Below, piece after piece: positions 38,201 through 53,200 of a DNA stretch of 64,000 nt. How positions within the stretch are numbered: position 1 is the stretch's first letter; each line of letters begins with the position of its first letter. The position numbers were made by a program, and so were the translations under genes. The stretch comes from Rhynochetos jubatus (Eukaryota > Chordata > Aves > Eurypygiformes > Rhynochetidae). The notes under the pieces are model-generated. The model had not been told where the DNA came from. It ran no database searches and saw only the letters and a program-made list of their open reading frames with translations. Where the stretch lies: contig CM050654.1 of the NCBI GenBank assembly GCA_027574665.1, forward strand, positions 22,388,222 to 22,452,221, given 5' to 3'.

Positions 38201-41200
38201 CAAATAAAGGAGAGACATGGTGCGTGTCTATGTGTGTAGTTCCCAATGTAGTAGGCAGTAGAAAGTGGCATTAGAATGTCTGTCTACGCACCTAGATATT
38301 GTAGCACACGATCTAGCTCTTCTGTACTGACACTTTGGTTTTTCTGCTTTTCTGAGAATGTTCGTGTTTAGTTTGCTACAAGTAACAGTTACTGGTTTTC
38401 AAGTGCAAAATGATGATGAGTACCCTCTGAAGCTTTTGGGGCCAGCTTAAAATATTTTTTGCCTAGAGTCCCACTAGTTACGATGGCGCTAGTCAAGCAG
38501 TGAAGAATTGTGTTACAGACAGGGGTTCTGTGGTGGGAAGAGAGAAATACAGCTTTCTCTTTATGTGCTTACTGTATTTATTATCTGTGAGGGAAAGTGG
38601 TTATTTTTTGCATGACAGGTTTCATTTTTCATTTTGTAACTTGTGATATAATATTCCAGTAACGTGTGTGATTTGGCAAAGTGGTTTATGTTGCATAGCA
38701 CTTTGTAAATCTAGCAATAATGCATAAAAGAAATACAAAAAATACACAGTTTCACTGTTGCAAACTGATTGGAAGGCTCTTACTGATCCCTAGTGCTACA
38801 ATGACTCACCAGCTTTCAGAAGACCATCACTGAATTGAATGCAGCGCACCATCTCAGCATGGGGTCTAATTTTGAGAACGAACAGCACACTGGTTGAAAA
38901 ATTTATTTAAAAAACAGTACAGCTCTCAAAATGAGAATAACTTCATGAGAAGGTGCTTTTATCGTCTGCTGCTTAATCTGTTCGAATTTCTCAATGGTGT
39001 GTAGTGTGGATGTTCTAAGTTGTTTAAACACTTTTCCATTTTCCACCCACTGTGTACTTGTAAATACCTCCTAGTCTTGAAAGTTTTCCTGGTTTGGGCA
39101 TATTCCCCTTCTCGCTGTTACTCTACAGCAGCCTTGGGGCCATTAGCAAGGTTTATTCAATGAAAACGCTTGGGATGCTTCCTTCTGTGAGTGACTGGAG
39201 GTGTCTTTATTTCCACTGTGTTTGCTTGTTCTTCCTCTTTTTGTCATTTGGTCAATTACAACAGATTTTTGCATATTTAACGTGCCATTGATGAAAAAGA
39301 AGCTTCTGGCATTTAGGAGAGCTGAGATGACTGTGCTTCCCTAGAGATCCACAGTGCTTGCTTTGCTTACCCAGCTAACACAATCACGATGGACTGATGT
39401 GTATTAACACACCTATTGTCAGGACAACTGGCTGAGGTTATCCAGTTTAGGGCAGAACGTGTTCTTTACATGTAATGTGTCTGAAATATAAAAATGTATT
39501 GTGAAGCCTGATCTTTCAGTATTGCAAATAGTGGTTTTCTTGACAGGCCATACAGATAATAATTTCACTGAATTCCCTAAGAAAGGAGTACAGATGTATT
39601 TTGCAAAGAGAGACTGGTAAAAACTTTTATATACAGTTGTGGTTAAAGAAAGTGTCCAACAAAAAATAATGGCTGATTCTCAGAGTTATCACTGAAGTAC
39701 GAGAAATTTGACAGGGACATAAGTGGAAGAAGGAATCTGGTGTGTTCAATATAAGGAATACTTACTTTATCAGTAGAAAGTACGGCCTCCTGTCGATTTA
39801 GAATTAGCCCTTGCTTAAAAGGAGTATTTCTTATTCCTGCCTTCTTGTAAGACCAACATGATAGTAACTTTATTAGTTGCATTTTAAGAAGTGTGTGAGT
39901 TGAAGTAAGATTGTAAAGGAACTTAATTTTGATTAATTTTCTTATATTACTGTATGATACTACAGATCTATGATATGGGTATGTGCTGTTTGTGAGCACA
40001 TATGATAAACTGTCATGCTTTTAAATTTAAGAATTTTATTGTTTAAGTTTAGTATCATTGTGAATAACTTTTAAATATTGTATATATATTCTGAAGAATG
40101 GCTGGTTTTAAAGTGAATGTAGAAACCATATTTATTTTGTTCTGAATAACAGAACTTTAGGAAAAAAAATTAACCCCCTTTTTTCTCAGAGATTTATCAG
40201 AAAATTAGAAGCTTTTTCTTGGTTTATTATTTGTTCAGGCTTGTACTTGGAAAAAAAAAAATTGAATAGATTTGATAAAAATTAATTTATAAACCATGGT
40301 TATTTTTATCAGGCTGTTTGCATTCATTGCTTTTTCAGTTAATAAAGCTAAAGCAAGGTGGAGAGGATGAGGATTATGAATATCTTTAACGTTGCTAGGA
40401 GGCATTTACAGTGTCATTCCTTTGAACTTGATGTCTGCAGGAGACTTGAACCCTTTTTCTTTGCAGGAAAGCTTTCCTGCTTAGTTTCAGTAGATTAAAA
40501 TCCTGAATTTCTTTAATTCTTGGATTTATGTTGAGGCATTAGCAGAAATGAATCTATAGTCCTTTTATAACTGTATTAACTGAAAACAAATAGTTTAACA
40601 TAAATACACTAATTTTAAGTGTTTTTTAAAAAAGATTTTGCATGTGAGCATTATTAAAATGAGATTTGATGCTTTAGTTTTAGCAACAGTTTTAGTTGAC
40701 AAGTTTCTGTGCAAGAGCATGCAGACACGAAGCACAGAATATAATGTAGATTTTGTTGTCTCCAGCTGTTGTTTTTTTTTTTTTTTTTTTTTTTACTACT
40801 TGGCAAATGGTTTTGAAAGGAAAACTATAGAAATCTGCTGTTATGGCCGTGAGGCATGGTATTTCTCAGTCCCTCCTGAAAGAGAAAATTTTCAGCTTCG
40901 TGTTTGAATTTTAAGGTGCTTTTGAATAAAAACCAGTAAAAATTTAAAATGTAGGTGTTGGTTCTAATCTGACAGGCAAGATCCATTTATTACAGCTTCT
41001 GATTCCCATCATTCCACTAAACTCAAGTTCAGTGGTTTCCTCTCCTGTGAGTACGGAATATCTGGCTCATTCATCTGAGATGGAAATAGACTCTGCATAT
41101 CCAGACAGGCTTACTAAAAGAAACAAGTGAGCAAAATGAAATGTAAGTTCCTTCTGTTTCGTTCCTCTAACCATCCTGATATCAGTTCTATTTATAATCC

Positions 41201-44200
41201 AATAATATATAAAGTTTTACATGTGAGTGTATTTTTAAGGAGAAGGGCTGGCAGTATAATTTTTTGCTGTTTGATGGTGCAACAACTGTTTTATTTTTGG
41301 CATCAGTGGATTTCTGTGCATTTTTGAGGAAGCTGTGCAACTGGCACCTGAGGACCAAATCTTTTAGTCTAGTTACTGTCAGCGGAGAACCAATTCTGTT
41401 GCTTCAAGTTCAGTCCTTTGTCATTTACACATCACTCCGCTCCCTGCCCCCCACCCCTTCCCCCATAAAATAATCTGTGTGATTTGTGTACCAGAAGGTT
41501 TTCTAAAACGGCTGCATCTTTGCCTGGGGAGTGCATAAGAAAACAAGCAAATTAAATAAACAAAGTATTTGTGCACAGGCATCACATGTTGGTGGTGTTC
41601 AGAAGAATAAGTGGACTCAAAAGAGGAGTAGACAACTCTTGTGAATAGTAGTGCATTGATCACTGTTCAACACTCCAGAGTTGGAGATGGAGTCACTGGC
41701 TAGGAATCCTTCCAACACAGACTGGTAGAAGGTTTGAGGCCCCTCCGTAGGAAGGATCAAGGTGCATGTGCCTTGTTTCTTCTCTGATAAATGTACCAGC
41801 AAAACTGAGAGTGCCTCTGCTGTACTGTGGCTTCCTGGAGTGCTGCTGGGGAAACAGTGGAATAGGAATATGTGTTGGTGAAGGGAAGAGCACCACCGTT
41901 CGGCCTTTGTTTCTTGACACTGGGACGCCCAGGGGAGTTCAGGTGCCTGACATCTTAATGCTGCAAACTGCCTAGGGTATGACCCTTCTTTTTGTTGAGT
42001 ATTTGTACAGTGCAAGGCACAGAGTCCTTGATCAACTACTGAGTCTGTATGCTACTTTACTAATAATCATCTCATTAATAATATGAAATTGGATGATAAT
42101 TCAGTAATAGAAATCCTGTATTTCCCCATTAACATTGTAACTGTCTGTCTGGCACTGCTGTTCTTCGGCTGCAGGTTGTCCCTGTCCACCTATCAGTCTG
42201 TGTATAGGGATCTTGCAGACATGTGCAGTGGGTACAGACTCACATTTGTACTGTCTTTTTGTTGATATTGTCAAAAGTATTTAATATAATGTAGTTTGGA
42301 GACATGTAGGTACAAAAGACGTTCTGTGTGGCAGGGTCTTGAAGACTGAAGGTAAATCTGTACTACTTTCTGTAATGCCTGTAAAAGCTCGTGTGGCCTT
42401 TTTTTCTAATTCTGAATAGCTTGTATTAAATACAACAGAATTTGCGGAGTGTGGAAAGACTGCAGTTTAAATGTTGTCTCAAGGTATGTGAAACAGCATA
42501 ATTTTATCAGACTATTTTTCTTTATATTTTGAATAATCTTTGTTCATTTGCCTGTTACAGTTGCTAGCAGAATGCTACTTTTCAGTACTGCAGGGCGTTT
42601 TACAAAAATAAGCCAAGTTTTTTCTGAACTATGGATTTTACTTTTTTTTTCATTAGTGCAGGGGAACAGAGGTGGAATTTCCAGAGGTTCAGCTTCCCCT
42701 CCCCTGAACATTCCAAAACCTCAGGCTGTTTGACATGTAATTAAGCTTGGCGAAATCTGACATCAAAGTGTATGGAAGGTGATTTTCCAGAATTCTTCTA
42801 CCTGCAAGGCCACTGGAGTGGGCTGGTCTGTTCGGGGGCTGAATGGGATTAAAGAGTACTCTTTGTTGGAAGGCAGAAAGAGAAAAGAGAGCTGGTCACT
42901 TTTCTTTTTCTAAAATTTATGTGGAAGACCCTTGTAATGTACAGTTTAAGATCTGCAGATGTATTAACGTGGAACTTTTCAGTTGAAAAAATATTGCCCT
43001 GAAGAACATTATTCTTTTAAATGGAAAATATCTGTTGAGAGAGGTGGAGTGGTACAGTATACCCTGGTCTTAATACATTCTTCATTACTTTAAATACTCT
43101 ATTTAAGCTTAATAGTTAAAAGAGGTGTTAGGAATTTTCAAAGGGATGGTGGGCATGAGGAAGAGGGAAAGAACAAGGGGCTTTGGCCTGTTCTGTACAG
43201 TCAGACAGTCATGGTGCCTTAAATTTGTGGATGACAAATGTAATTCAGAAGGATTGTAGTCAAAGTTACAAGTGTGAGGGTCTTCAAGGTTGAATGGGCA
43301 GGTAGAAGATGTATGAAAAGAATTAGAAAAGACTGGAACTCTTCAGAGAGGAACTGAAACAAGTCTAAACTAATGCAAAGGTTGGCAGAGAGTGAGGCAG
43401 TATTGGTTTCCATTATAAGTTGTACATAAATTCTGGTTTTAATACAAAAGAATTGAATTTAAGCTTTAATTCTCAATCTGAATATTTCTACCCGAACACC
43501 AGGACAAAGGAAACACAGAGGAGGTTGAGAGGGTGTAGTGGGTCGCCTTCCTGCTGAAGACTGTAGCCCTATGGGTTAAACCACTGTGCTGTGAAATGCC
43601 TGAAGCTATTAACCTCTCTCTCTTCTGCTGGAGTTCCATATGACTTAATGTGACATTGAGAACGTTCATTAGTGGTGTGAAGGTTGACTACCATCCTCTA
43701 GTGGCAGTGGGGTTTGTCTTGGGCAATGGTTTAGCTTAGGATACTTCATTCCTGTGCAAACAAAACTTGTCTTGCAGAGCATTTATTTCATTTGGTTAGT
43801 GTTTTGTTCAGTCTTTGTTCTGACAAAATCACTATTATTTCCAGTGGAGAATGACTACTTGGCATAATCGTTATGTGAGCAGCTTACCCAGAGCCAGTAA
43901 TCTTACCCTTCTTGTTCTAACCTGAGCAAACTGTGAATCTTATAAGAGACTACAACTGAGTGGATGTTTAAGACAATTCCAGAGACATAGAACTGTGGAA
44001 AATCTAGTGACAAAGTTAGCATAAAGCCCAAAGGTAGTAAGTATAGCAAGAAGTTTAGAAATAGTGCTCAGGGCTATTTTTTTTTTTCAGTGGAGCTTCT
44101 GATCTTTGATTTGCATTTTTCATTACTAGACTGCTTTATATAAGATACAATTCCACCCCCGCCCCTTGGTGTTTTCCTGAATATTGAGCAGCTGAGACAG

Positions 44201-47200
44201 ATCTTATCTTTCAAAATGATTTTTGTTAATGCCCTCTAATACTCTTCTTTATATATGTTCTGGTGTGATTCATAAGGTCTGCTATGATTTTTTTAGTCCG
44301 TATTTTAGTAGTGCTTTAATCACAGTCAGGAGACTAACACTGAATTATAGTACTAGTAGAACAACAACAAAAATTCTGTCATTACTGAATCTTGAACTTT
44401 CAAAAGCCACCTAGATTCTTTTCTATTAGCAACCTTTAAGCATGACAGTGAAGACTGTTTTAATGTTTGTTTTTAAACTCGGTGGTTTTTTCCTTCAGGA
44501 ATCCTGCTAACAGGATTCTCTTTGCCTGAAAGAGGTGTCTGGTTTTATCAGCATCTGTCAGGGTAAATCAGATTTTCTATGGAAAGTAGCTCATTAGTAT
44601 TAATTTTTGGCAATATCTGACTGATTCATGATGTGCCTTGCCATTAAAAAAAAAAATCTCTTATTGAAAACCTTCCATAAAATTACTAATGACTAATCTT
44701 CCAGTGAATGGAGGCTTCAAATAATGGCAATAAGCAAGCGAGTACCCCTTGTCTCCTGACAGTCCCCACTCTTCCTGACACCCAGGTGCTGCAGGCTCAC
44801 ATTGCGTAGTGTTTTCTGATGGAAATGGTCCTTTTGGGCTCCATATGCTTCCTCTGTGGATCATTACTAGTCAGTGGGAGTAATACCCAGAACGTTTTTA
44901 CATGATAGTTTTAAAATATATAACTAAATTCATAGTAACTAACTCACAGTTCTTCAGATCTCGTAAGTTTCCAGTACTTGTTTTTAGCAGAATATGTAGT
45001 TACTTTTTGAGAAGATGGTTTCTGTAGTTGTCTACAGTAACAAACCTGGCTATTGCTGACAAGGTTATTTTTCTTTCCTTCTCGATATTTCTCCTGAGTA
45101 TTTGTAGCAGTGTAATTGTGCATTTTTCCCCTGATTACATTCTTCTTTAGCAAAGTTAGAATTGTTTTTGTTTGCAGTTGAAACCCAAGCTTCTTAGAAC
45201 CTTAGTGGGAAGTGTCTTTGATACGGCAGATCACTTCTAATTCTTCCGTTTTGCTTATTTTCGAAGATTGTCTTTTTAATCAATTAACATTATTATCTGC
45301 TATGTACTTTTCTTTGTTCTAAAGATAATATAAAACAGTGATGAGTGAAGTATCAGTCTTTCATATTTTTCATAGGTGTTTCAGAGCTTTTTGCCTTCAG
45401 TTATAAGTAAGCATGGAAGATAACATTTGAAAAGCCTAATGCCATAATTAAATGAATTATAACAGGTCTGTTGAAGAAATGTTTAAACCTACATTGATAC
45501 AGCGCTTACTGTGTGTAGGTGTGAGCAACTTAAACTATAATTCTGCAAAGTATTACGGAGTGTAAGAGAACTGTGTGATTTGCAGGTTTTCTGTTAAGAT
45601 TCTGTTACCATTTCTCATACTGTATGAAGGCTGCTATGTTCATAGTGCTTTCTAAAAGGTTGATCAGTGTTATCTCATTTTTATCAGTATAAGGGTATGT
45701 TTAACTGTAGTAACTTACTACCAGATAGGCAAAATAAATTAACAGTGTTGTAACTATCCAAAAAAGCACAACCTTATATTTAGAAATAATGTACAAATTG
45801 CTCATATTATTTGTTTATAAGCATCTGTATCATTAGAAATTCTAATCCTGCAGATATAATTCTGTATTGCAACTTACCAAGTAAGTAGCTATAAATATTC
45901 CAGTGGTTTTGAATAGCAATAATATACTAAATATACAAACAGAATTAGTATCTTTCTGCATTGTAAATCCAATTGATAAATGCTGTTTTATATATTGTGT
46001 TTATTAGAGCTTTAACTGCTAATCTCATATGGAAATGTTGCTTGGTAGGGCAAAATTCAGCACGAGGGTCTGGGATTCCAGAGTGAACTTGTACATTCCT
46101 TCAGGGCATTTTTGCAAGGGAGGTTGTTGTGTTTTAAAGGTAGTTGATAAGAGACCTGCACCACCAACCCCAGACCTGCACCACCAACCACCATCATGCA
46201 TTAGTCTATAGAAGGTATTTGGGTGAACATACTCCTGTACCACTCCGTACCACCATTTATCCAAGTGAAATTTTTGACCATTTGCAGGATACATTATAAA
46301 TCAGGATGTCACTACCAGACAATCAGATTTGAACATTCCTTGCATAAAGTAGCTTGCCTATATCCCTTAGGAATAACATCACTTAACTGTGTTTATGTGA
46401 CAGTGTTGATATGCCTGGTTTTACATGAAAGTTAGGGCAGTGTGTTATTTATGTCATCATGGATTCAAAAAGTAGGTGGTTGTGCTTTATGTATACTGAG
46501 GTTATCTTCTGTGGACAAATCACTTGGAATAATTGGAAGATACAGTTTTATCAAATGGCTATTAATTAAGTCAGGAAACAGGAGTTTTTTTCTTCCGAGT
46601 TGGGCTTTGCTACTACATCACAGTTTTTCAGTGTTCCCTTCTCTGAGGTGCTGACAACAGATTAACATGAAACAGGGCTGTGTTGAACCTAATTATGTTA
46701 TAGCTCATTGTTTTGGGGACCTATAAAACTGTTCACTCCCTTTTTATGAGGTTATAGTCACAACGAAAGGCCATAAACAGTGCATTTTCTCTTTCCTATG
46801 GGACTGGAGATTTCACTAGTTGACCCTAATAAAGGCCTGATCCAGCTGCATTTACACCTGGGAATGAACGCTTCTTTATTGGGTCTTAATCCCTAGTAGG
46901 TCAGGCAGGAGGGGATGACAGCAGGATGGCTTTTGATCAGCCGTAAATGTCTGAAAGCTTAATTTCTTTTATAATTGTTTGCTGGTCGAATGTTGACTGA
47001 AGACATGCTTTCCTGTACTGAAGAGGGAAGATTTTAAATCTTATTAAAAAATGAAACAAAACTGAGGTCTTTCTAGACTTTCAAGCAGTCACTACTGAAA
47101 CAAGATTTCCACATCAGCTAAGGGGATGATTTTTTTTTTTTTTTTTTTAAATCCTCAGGGACTCTGGGGAAGACTGATGTTTAACATGTTTAGCTCTTAG

Positions 47201-50200
47201 AAATAATGGGGACAATTATGGCCTACCTTTATTTAACTTTATACTAGTTGTGAATTTTAAATTGTTATATTCCTGCTAAATAGGTTTCTGTACTGTAGGT
47301 GCTTCTCTGAGACTTGTTTGGGTTATTTTTCCTTTTTTTTTCCTTGTATAATATACAGATATTAAAATGAAGGGAATTTCATAGCAATTTAGTTGGGAAA
47401 TATCCCGTAAGATTTATAGTTCTCTTTTTTTTGGTTGACTGAGTGTGTAGATATCTCTTTATGTATATATATATATATACACACACTTATTTATATTTTT
47501 GTATTACTGTAATATTATTTTCTCTCCGAGATATAAATCAATGGGTGCATTACAGCTGTTTGTCAGGAATGTGCTCCATTGTCTGGTTTTATGTGCTGGT
47601 ACTGCTAAACTGCTAACCTCCTTGTTCCTTTGCTTTACCACAGGATGTGAGCGGGGGCAGTTTCGCTGTGGAAATGGTCGGTGTATTCCTGCAGATTGGA
47701 GGTGTGATGGAGCTAGAGACTGCTCAGATGATACAGATGAAGCTGGTTGTCGTAAGTGAAACAACTATAGAGCAACTTTTTTGTAGTATAAGAAATACTG
47801 AGATTCCAATGTGGTCAGCTGTAACTGTGGTACAAGAATGAATTATTGGAGGGAGAGAAAACTCCTATTTGTCTTGAGATGACTGAAGGAAGAATATGCT
47901 TAAGAGTAATTTTTCTTGAGTCCATTGGCTTTGGTAGTCAGAAAATAATAGTGTTCAACTTCTAACATGACTTAGCCTTCTCTTAAAAATCTGAGTGTCC
48001 TATAATGCCATTTCATTTGATGACTAATGTTCTAAGTAGATGTAGAAAAGTATTATCTTCTGTTACTGTGGTAATCCTCAATACGGGAGGTATGTACAGC
48101 TACCACCAGTGTCACGTGAGCTCCAAATCTTTGAGTCTTTCAGGTGGTAGACCACAAGCTGTACCTACTGCCCCTTAAGTAGAGTCTTGGTTAGTTGTCT
48201 AGAGTTGGTCATGTTATCCTTAGTGCCAACAGCTCAGGGGCAGCAATTGCATTCAGATGGGCTGTAATACACAGACACAAAGATCCTCTCAAGCTGAATG
48301 TTAAAAAGCCGAGAAAATGAAGAAATTCTCTCCACAGTTGTTTTTTAGGAACTTGCCTGCATTTTACCTTCTTGGTTCTAGTGTTCTTTGAGGTCTTGTG
48401 GGCTGGTGTAGTTATCAGCCCACTGGTAGGTTAGGCCAATTTTTGCCTCTCATGTGACAGCAGAGACAAATTTATGTTGGTTCTTTTCACACTGGATTGT
48501 TTCTTTGCTGCTTGACCCATGTAATAATTGGAGGTCGTCCACACAGCTTGGCAGTCTGATTGTTGCTTAGCACTTTAGTTAGCTGCAAAAACCAGTGCAC
48601 TTCTGGATGAAGAATGCCTTAAACTGGCAAAACAAAATGGTGATATCCTATAGATTATTTCAGCTTAGTTCTGAACTGCAACTGGAAATAAGTGGTTGGG
48701 CTTTGAACAAGAAGTGGGTAAAATTCCTGTTGACTTTGTGAAAGATAAAAAACCCCCTTAAATCTGACACTTAGTACATTGGTCATAGGTAGAAGCATGA
48801 AGTTGAGTTGTTCTTATTTTCATACATGGAATGAGTTAAGAAGATGAAAATCGAACTTTTCAATTTTTTCTTTCAGTTAATTGTGCCTTTAAAAACAGTA
48901 TGTTAATGTGCATAGTAGGGCACAGTAAGTGTCTAGGAAGATAGTTTTAAAATGTTTAAAAGTGACTTAAGGTTAAAATTATATGGCAAGACTATTCCTT
49001 GATTCTTAAAACAGGAATAAAAAAGAAGTATGCATGAAGTGTGTTGTCTGTAGTACGTGATCGATTTTATCCCTTTAATTGCTTTACCTCTACTGTAAGT
49101 CTGTACTTCTCAACTCTATACAAAGCAATATACTTTTCTCCCTTGGTGCTTTGTTTACGTTGGTAGTTGTGCTTGCATATCATACCATAAGCACAAAGTG
49201 TTTCTAGTTGGCTTCGCAGTACTGCAAAATATTGATCCTGAGAAAAAAGATGGTTGAGACCGGAGTCCTGTCTACTGGATTGTGTTGTGCTAGTGATTCT
49301 TCCCAGGAGCATTACCTAGGGATGGAGAAAGCTGTAACACTTTCCAGCATTTATTTTGATCTTTCCCTCTAATGGCTGGCTCTCTGTTGTTTGGCTGTTT
49401 GAAAAGTAGAGTGAAGCTGGGACAACAACATTCAGATTGTTTTGACCTGACCCTCACTTTTGCCTCATGAATTCACAGAGAAGAGTTATGACCTTGTTTT
49501 GAAAGACCTTCTTCCTACCAGGGTAGAGCACCTGAGGTGGGGTGAGAGCAGTTGAACAGACCCCTGTGAGACTAGGGAACCTAGCATGACTCCATATATA
49601 AATGGAAAAAAAAAAAGGCTCAGCCAGAGGGTGGTTCAGACCCTTAAGCTTTTGCTGTGCCCTGCCTTCTAGAGGAGTCCGTGTCTCCAGGGGAGGATAC
49701 GGAACTGAAGATTCATACGCAGGAGTTCAATAAACTAAATTTTGCCTTTGAGCATCCTTCTGCTGGCCCACTTTCCCCTCCTTGCACTGTCCATTTTTTT
49801 TTGTTTGTCAAATGCTTCATGTGTTGGGAAGTTACAGTCAATTACACTTGAACCTTAGGTCATCTTCTCCCTCATCTAAAACTTTTTTAAAGTGCTTTCC
49901 CAGATGTCTGTGAAATGACAGTTTTTTCATTGCTTACACTAGCACAACCTACCTGTGAGGGAAATCAATTTCAGTGTCAGACTGATGGCGAATGTATCCC
50001 ACAGTCATGGGTTTGTGATGATGAGGAAGACTGTGAAGATGGCTCAGATGAGCATCAACAATGCCGTAAGTATTTAAGTTGTGATGTTATATTGGCTTTG
50101 TCAAATAAAGTGTTTCCCATAGGAGCATATTGAGAACATACGAAACAAGGCTGCGGTAAATACAGCTTTTACTAGAAGAATCTTTCTAGAGTAGTTTGTA

Positions 50201-53200
50201 GAACGAAATAGTCTGAAATACATAAAATGCAGAAGACTCTCCAAAAAGACATATCCAGATCTTAATGTGAGTAATTTTCAGATTTCTCGGTTAATTAAGA
50301 AGAGAGAAAAATGAGAAAAATACGCAGTGCATATTAGTTTTATAGTTGATACAAAACTTAGTAGTTCCAAAAATGGTGAAATTTGCATAATACTCTGATG
50401 TCCAAACACTGTCTTACTCACAGGAAAAGCTGCTTTATTCGTTGTGTAACAAAATTCACACTGTCATCTCAATTATTAAAAAAAACAACCTCAGTTTTCT
50501 AGAAAACTTTGAAATTTATTTCTATATATAAAAAGGAGGAATTATCAGTCAGTTCAAGTAAACATTGCTAAAGATTCTTGTATCATCTTCAGTGATGCTA
50601 TTTAATGGCATTATTATTTAAAATGACCAGGGCCGTTCTTTCTCATATTCAGATCATAAGAATACCAAAAGTCCTGATATTGAAGGTGAAAATCTAGTCT
50701 TTCATTATCATTTGAACGACTTAAATTTAGGACATTAATTCCTATTTGTATTTCACTTTAATATGCTAAAGGGTGTATTAATCATGTTTGAACTGATTGG
50801 AGTGTTGAATATTCTCTGTATATTTTAGAGCAAAGAAAATATTTAGAACATTTAGTCGTCTAACTGCCGTAGCCATGGGCTCTTTCTTTTTTCAGTACTG
50901 ACAGCAAGATAAATACTGATAGTGTAAAAAAAAAAAAAAAGTTACTCTGATTTTCAAATTTTGTGACTAAACAGTTAAAGGGCTACAGACAGATAAGTGT
51001 GTGCTGAGCTGATGAAGTGAACCGAGATGATTATTGCACCAAACTACATTCCCTGCATTATTGCATAAGACAAGTGGTGTAGTGTTCTAAAGAACCAATT
51101 TCCTGCTATTTCTAGTATTAGAAATTACTTTAAGAGATGAGGATAAGATTACTTTATTTTCCTTTTGATTCTGTGTATAGGTTCTTGATAATTTTTTTAA
51201 ACTGAACAGCTCTGGAGTTACGCACTAGCCCAGTTGATTCTGGGAGGTTCACAGGTTTGAGTTTTGCAAGGATTTTGCTCACGGACTTGTGTTTGTGCTT
51301 TTATATCAAGTGCTGGTTATGTTTTAAGTGAGGAATCTGTAGATACAAAATGCAGAATGAGCAACAGCTCTGAGATAACTCTTGAACTGGGTCACTGTAA
51401 CATTGTTCTCCATGTACCGGTTAATCATGAGTGTTGGTAACTGTACAGTGGCACTGTGCGTCGGCTGCTGCTGTTGTTGAGCCTTCTCCTGGCATTTGTC
51501 TGTATTCTTCTAAGGGGACTTTTTATCTCTGTGATTGGGAATCCTGGAGGAGCTTTTCCTTGAAACATTAAAATTTTTTCCGGACAAAAACATCTGTCAG
51601 CTCTGGGAGTCGCACATGCAGAACTCAAACAGATTTGTTTTACTTTACTGTCTCGCTCTTGTTTTATCTCGTGACACTAGTGTCCAAGTAGCTGGTCTTA
51701 CTCTGTGAGCAGTGCTGACGGTAGAAGGAATAGAGAGCCCCTGTAAAGCAGCAAACCTGATGCCAGTGCGTAGGCTGGGGTGGTGTTGAGGTACAGCATG
51801 AGTTTGAAAGAAGCAAATGTGCAGGTGGTGGATTGAAGGAAAAGTTAGCAGTAATTTCACCCTTCAGCTGTGTCTTCACAGATTCGATTGATTTGCCTAA
51901 GGAGAACAGAGAGTTTAATGGAGCTGAGGTGGAATCAACGTCGAATTGCAGGTTTATGTGGTTGCTTTTTACTGACACAGCTGTTGTGAGAAGAGACATA
52001 ATCATTCTTGATCCTCTAGTTGTTACAAATGTAAAATATTTCTGACTGTTGAGTCCCTGGCTGCATTAGAAAGCAGTGCCTTACCTCCAGCTCTGCTCTT
52101 TACATTGTGGCATTCTAGTTGACCAAATACCTTAGTTACTGACAGATTTTGACCTGTAAACAAAACAATGGAGAAAACTTTAAAACAGTGAGAATTGGTA
52201 ATTTAATCTTTTAAGAAGAACAATTACAGGGAGGTAACTTTTAACCTAGAGGTCAACTCCTTCACTGGAGAAAAGCAGTGACCTTGCAGGACACAGGTGG
52301 TCTCCTGAAGCTGTGTTATCTGCCATGTGCTTGTCAAGTGTTCTTTAATCTCCTTGAATACACAAAGGTGCAGGGGAAGAAAGTCTTAGGCTAATAGCTG
52401 TGAGAAGGATGGAGTAGTTACAGGAAGAGGGAATATATTTTTCTGCATAAAATATCTTGGTTGATGGCAAACACTGACTGAGTGCTTGTTTCTTGCAGCG
52501 GGAAGGACATGCTCAAGTCAGCAGTTCACGTGTTCAAATGGACAGTGTATCCCAAGTGTGTACTGGTGCGATCGAGTAAAGGACTGCACTGATGGAACAG
52601 ATGAAAGAGTGTGCCGTGAGTCTTAACCTTTAGCACTAGATCTGGTTTCATCTCATCTCTCTGTGGCATTTTATTAAATTTGTACAATTAAAGGGCTTGC
52701 TGATGGACAGGATGACCACAATATGCTGCTTGTTACGGGAGTTTCATTTCAGATTCTTCTGTGTATTAGAGCTGATGTTCTGATACAGATCCATTATTGC
52801 AGAACTCAAATACAAACTGCTGCTGTAGGATCAGGGCTTCTTGTTTGTCATTATCTGAAAGATAATTTAATATTGCATTGAAAAAAAGCAACTGTGTTTA
52901 AATGGAGACTCTGAACTAAATTTGCCAAATCTTTTCATATTGTTTTTGCACATTCCTTGTGACATCAGTGGTAACTATAACCTGTATAGAAAAGCAGAAT
53001 TTGACCCAAATCGCTTCTTTGAGGGCCTTTGACCATTTCAAAAGCATTTCTATTCTAGACTGCAGTTCCCTGTGGGTCATGTTGTATTCAGATAAGCTGT
53101 TTATATTGTGCCAACAAAATGCAGTTGAAGTAGAGTTTTTTCAGCCTGATTTCCCCAGAGCTGAGGCTGCCTGGCTGTCTGGTAACAGCCTCCCTACATC

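Larger units (their letters stand above)
29262..47643 (+). other. LRP2: LRP2 intron 1 (18.4 kb)
   Basis: A GT-AG intron between the signal-peptide exon and the first LA exon. The first kilobase is GC-richer, with CpG clusters near 29.9-30.3 kb and an X-box-like site at 30105-30117. Homopolymer runs lie at 36684-36698 (A), 40772-40794 (T) and 47130-47148 (T). A 20-bp unit is repeated twice at about 46152-46190. A 146-codon antisense frame at 34947-35387 is unexplained. No nested gene could be supported. Confidence 0.85.

Noticed and set aside
47504..47764. Antisense frame over LRP2 exon 2
   Set aside because: A shadow of the LA-repeat exon on the other strand; the + strand has the cysteine pattern and matching splice sites.
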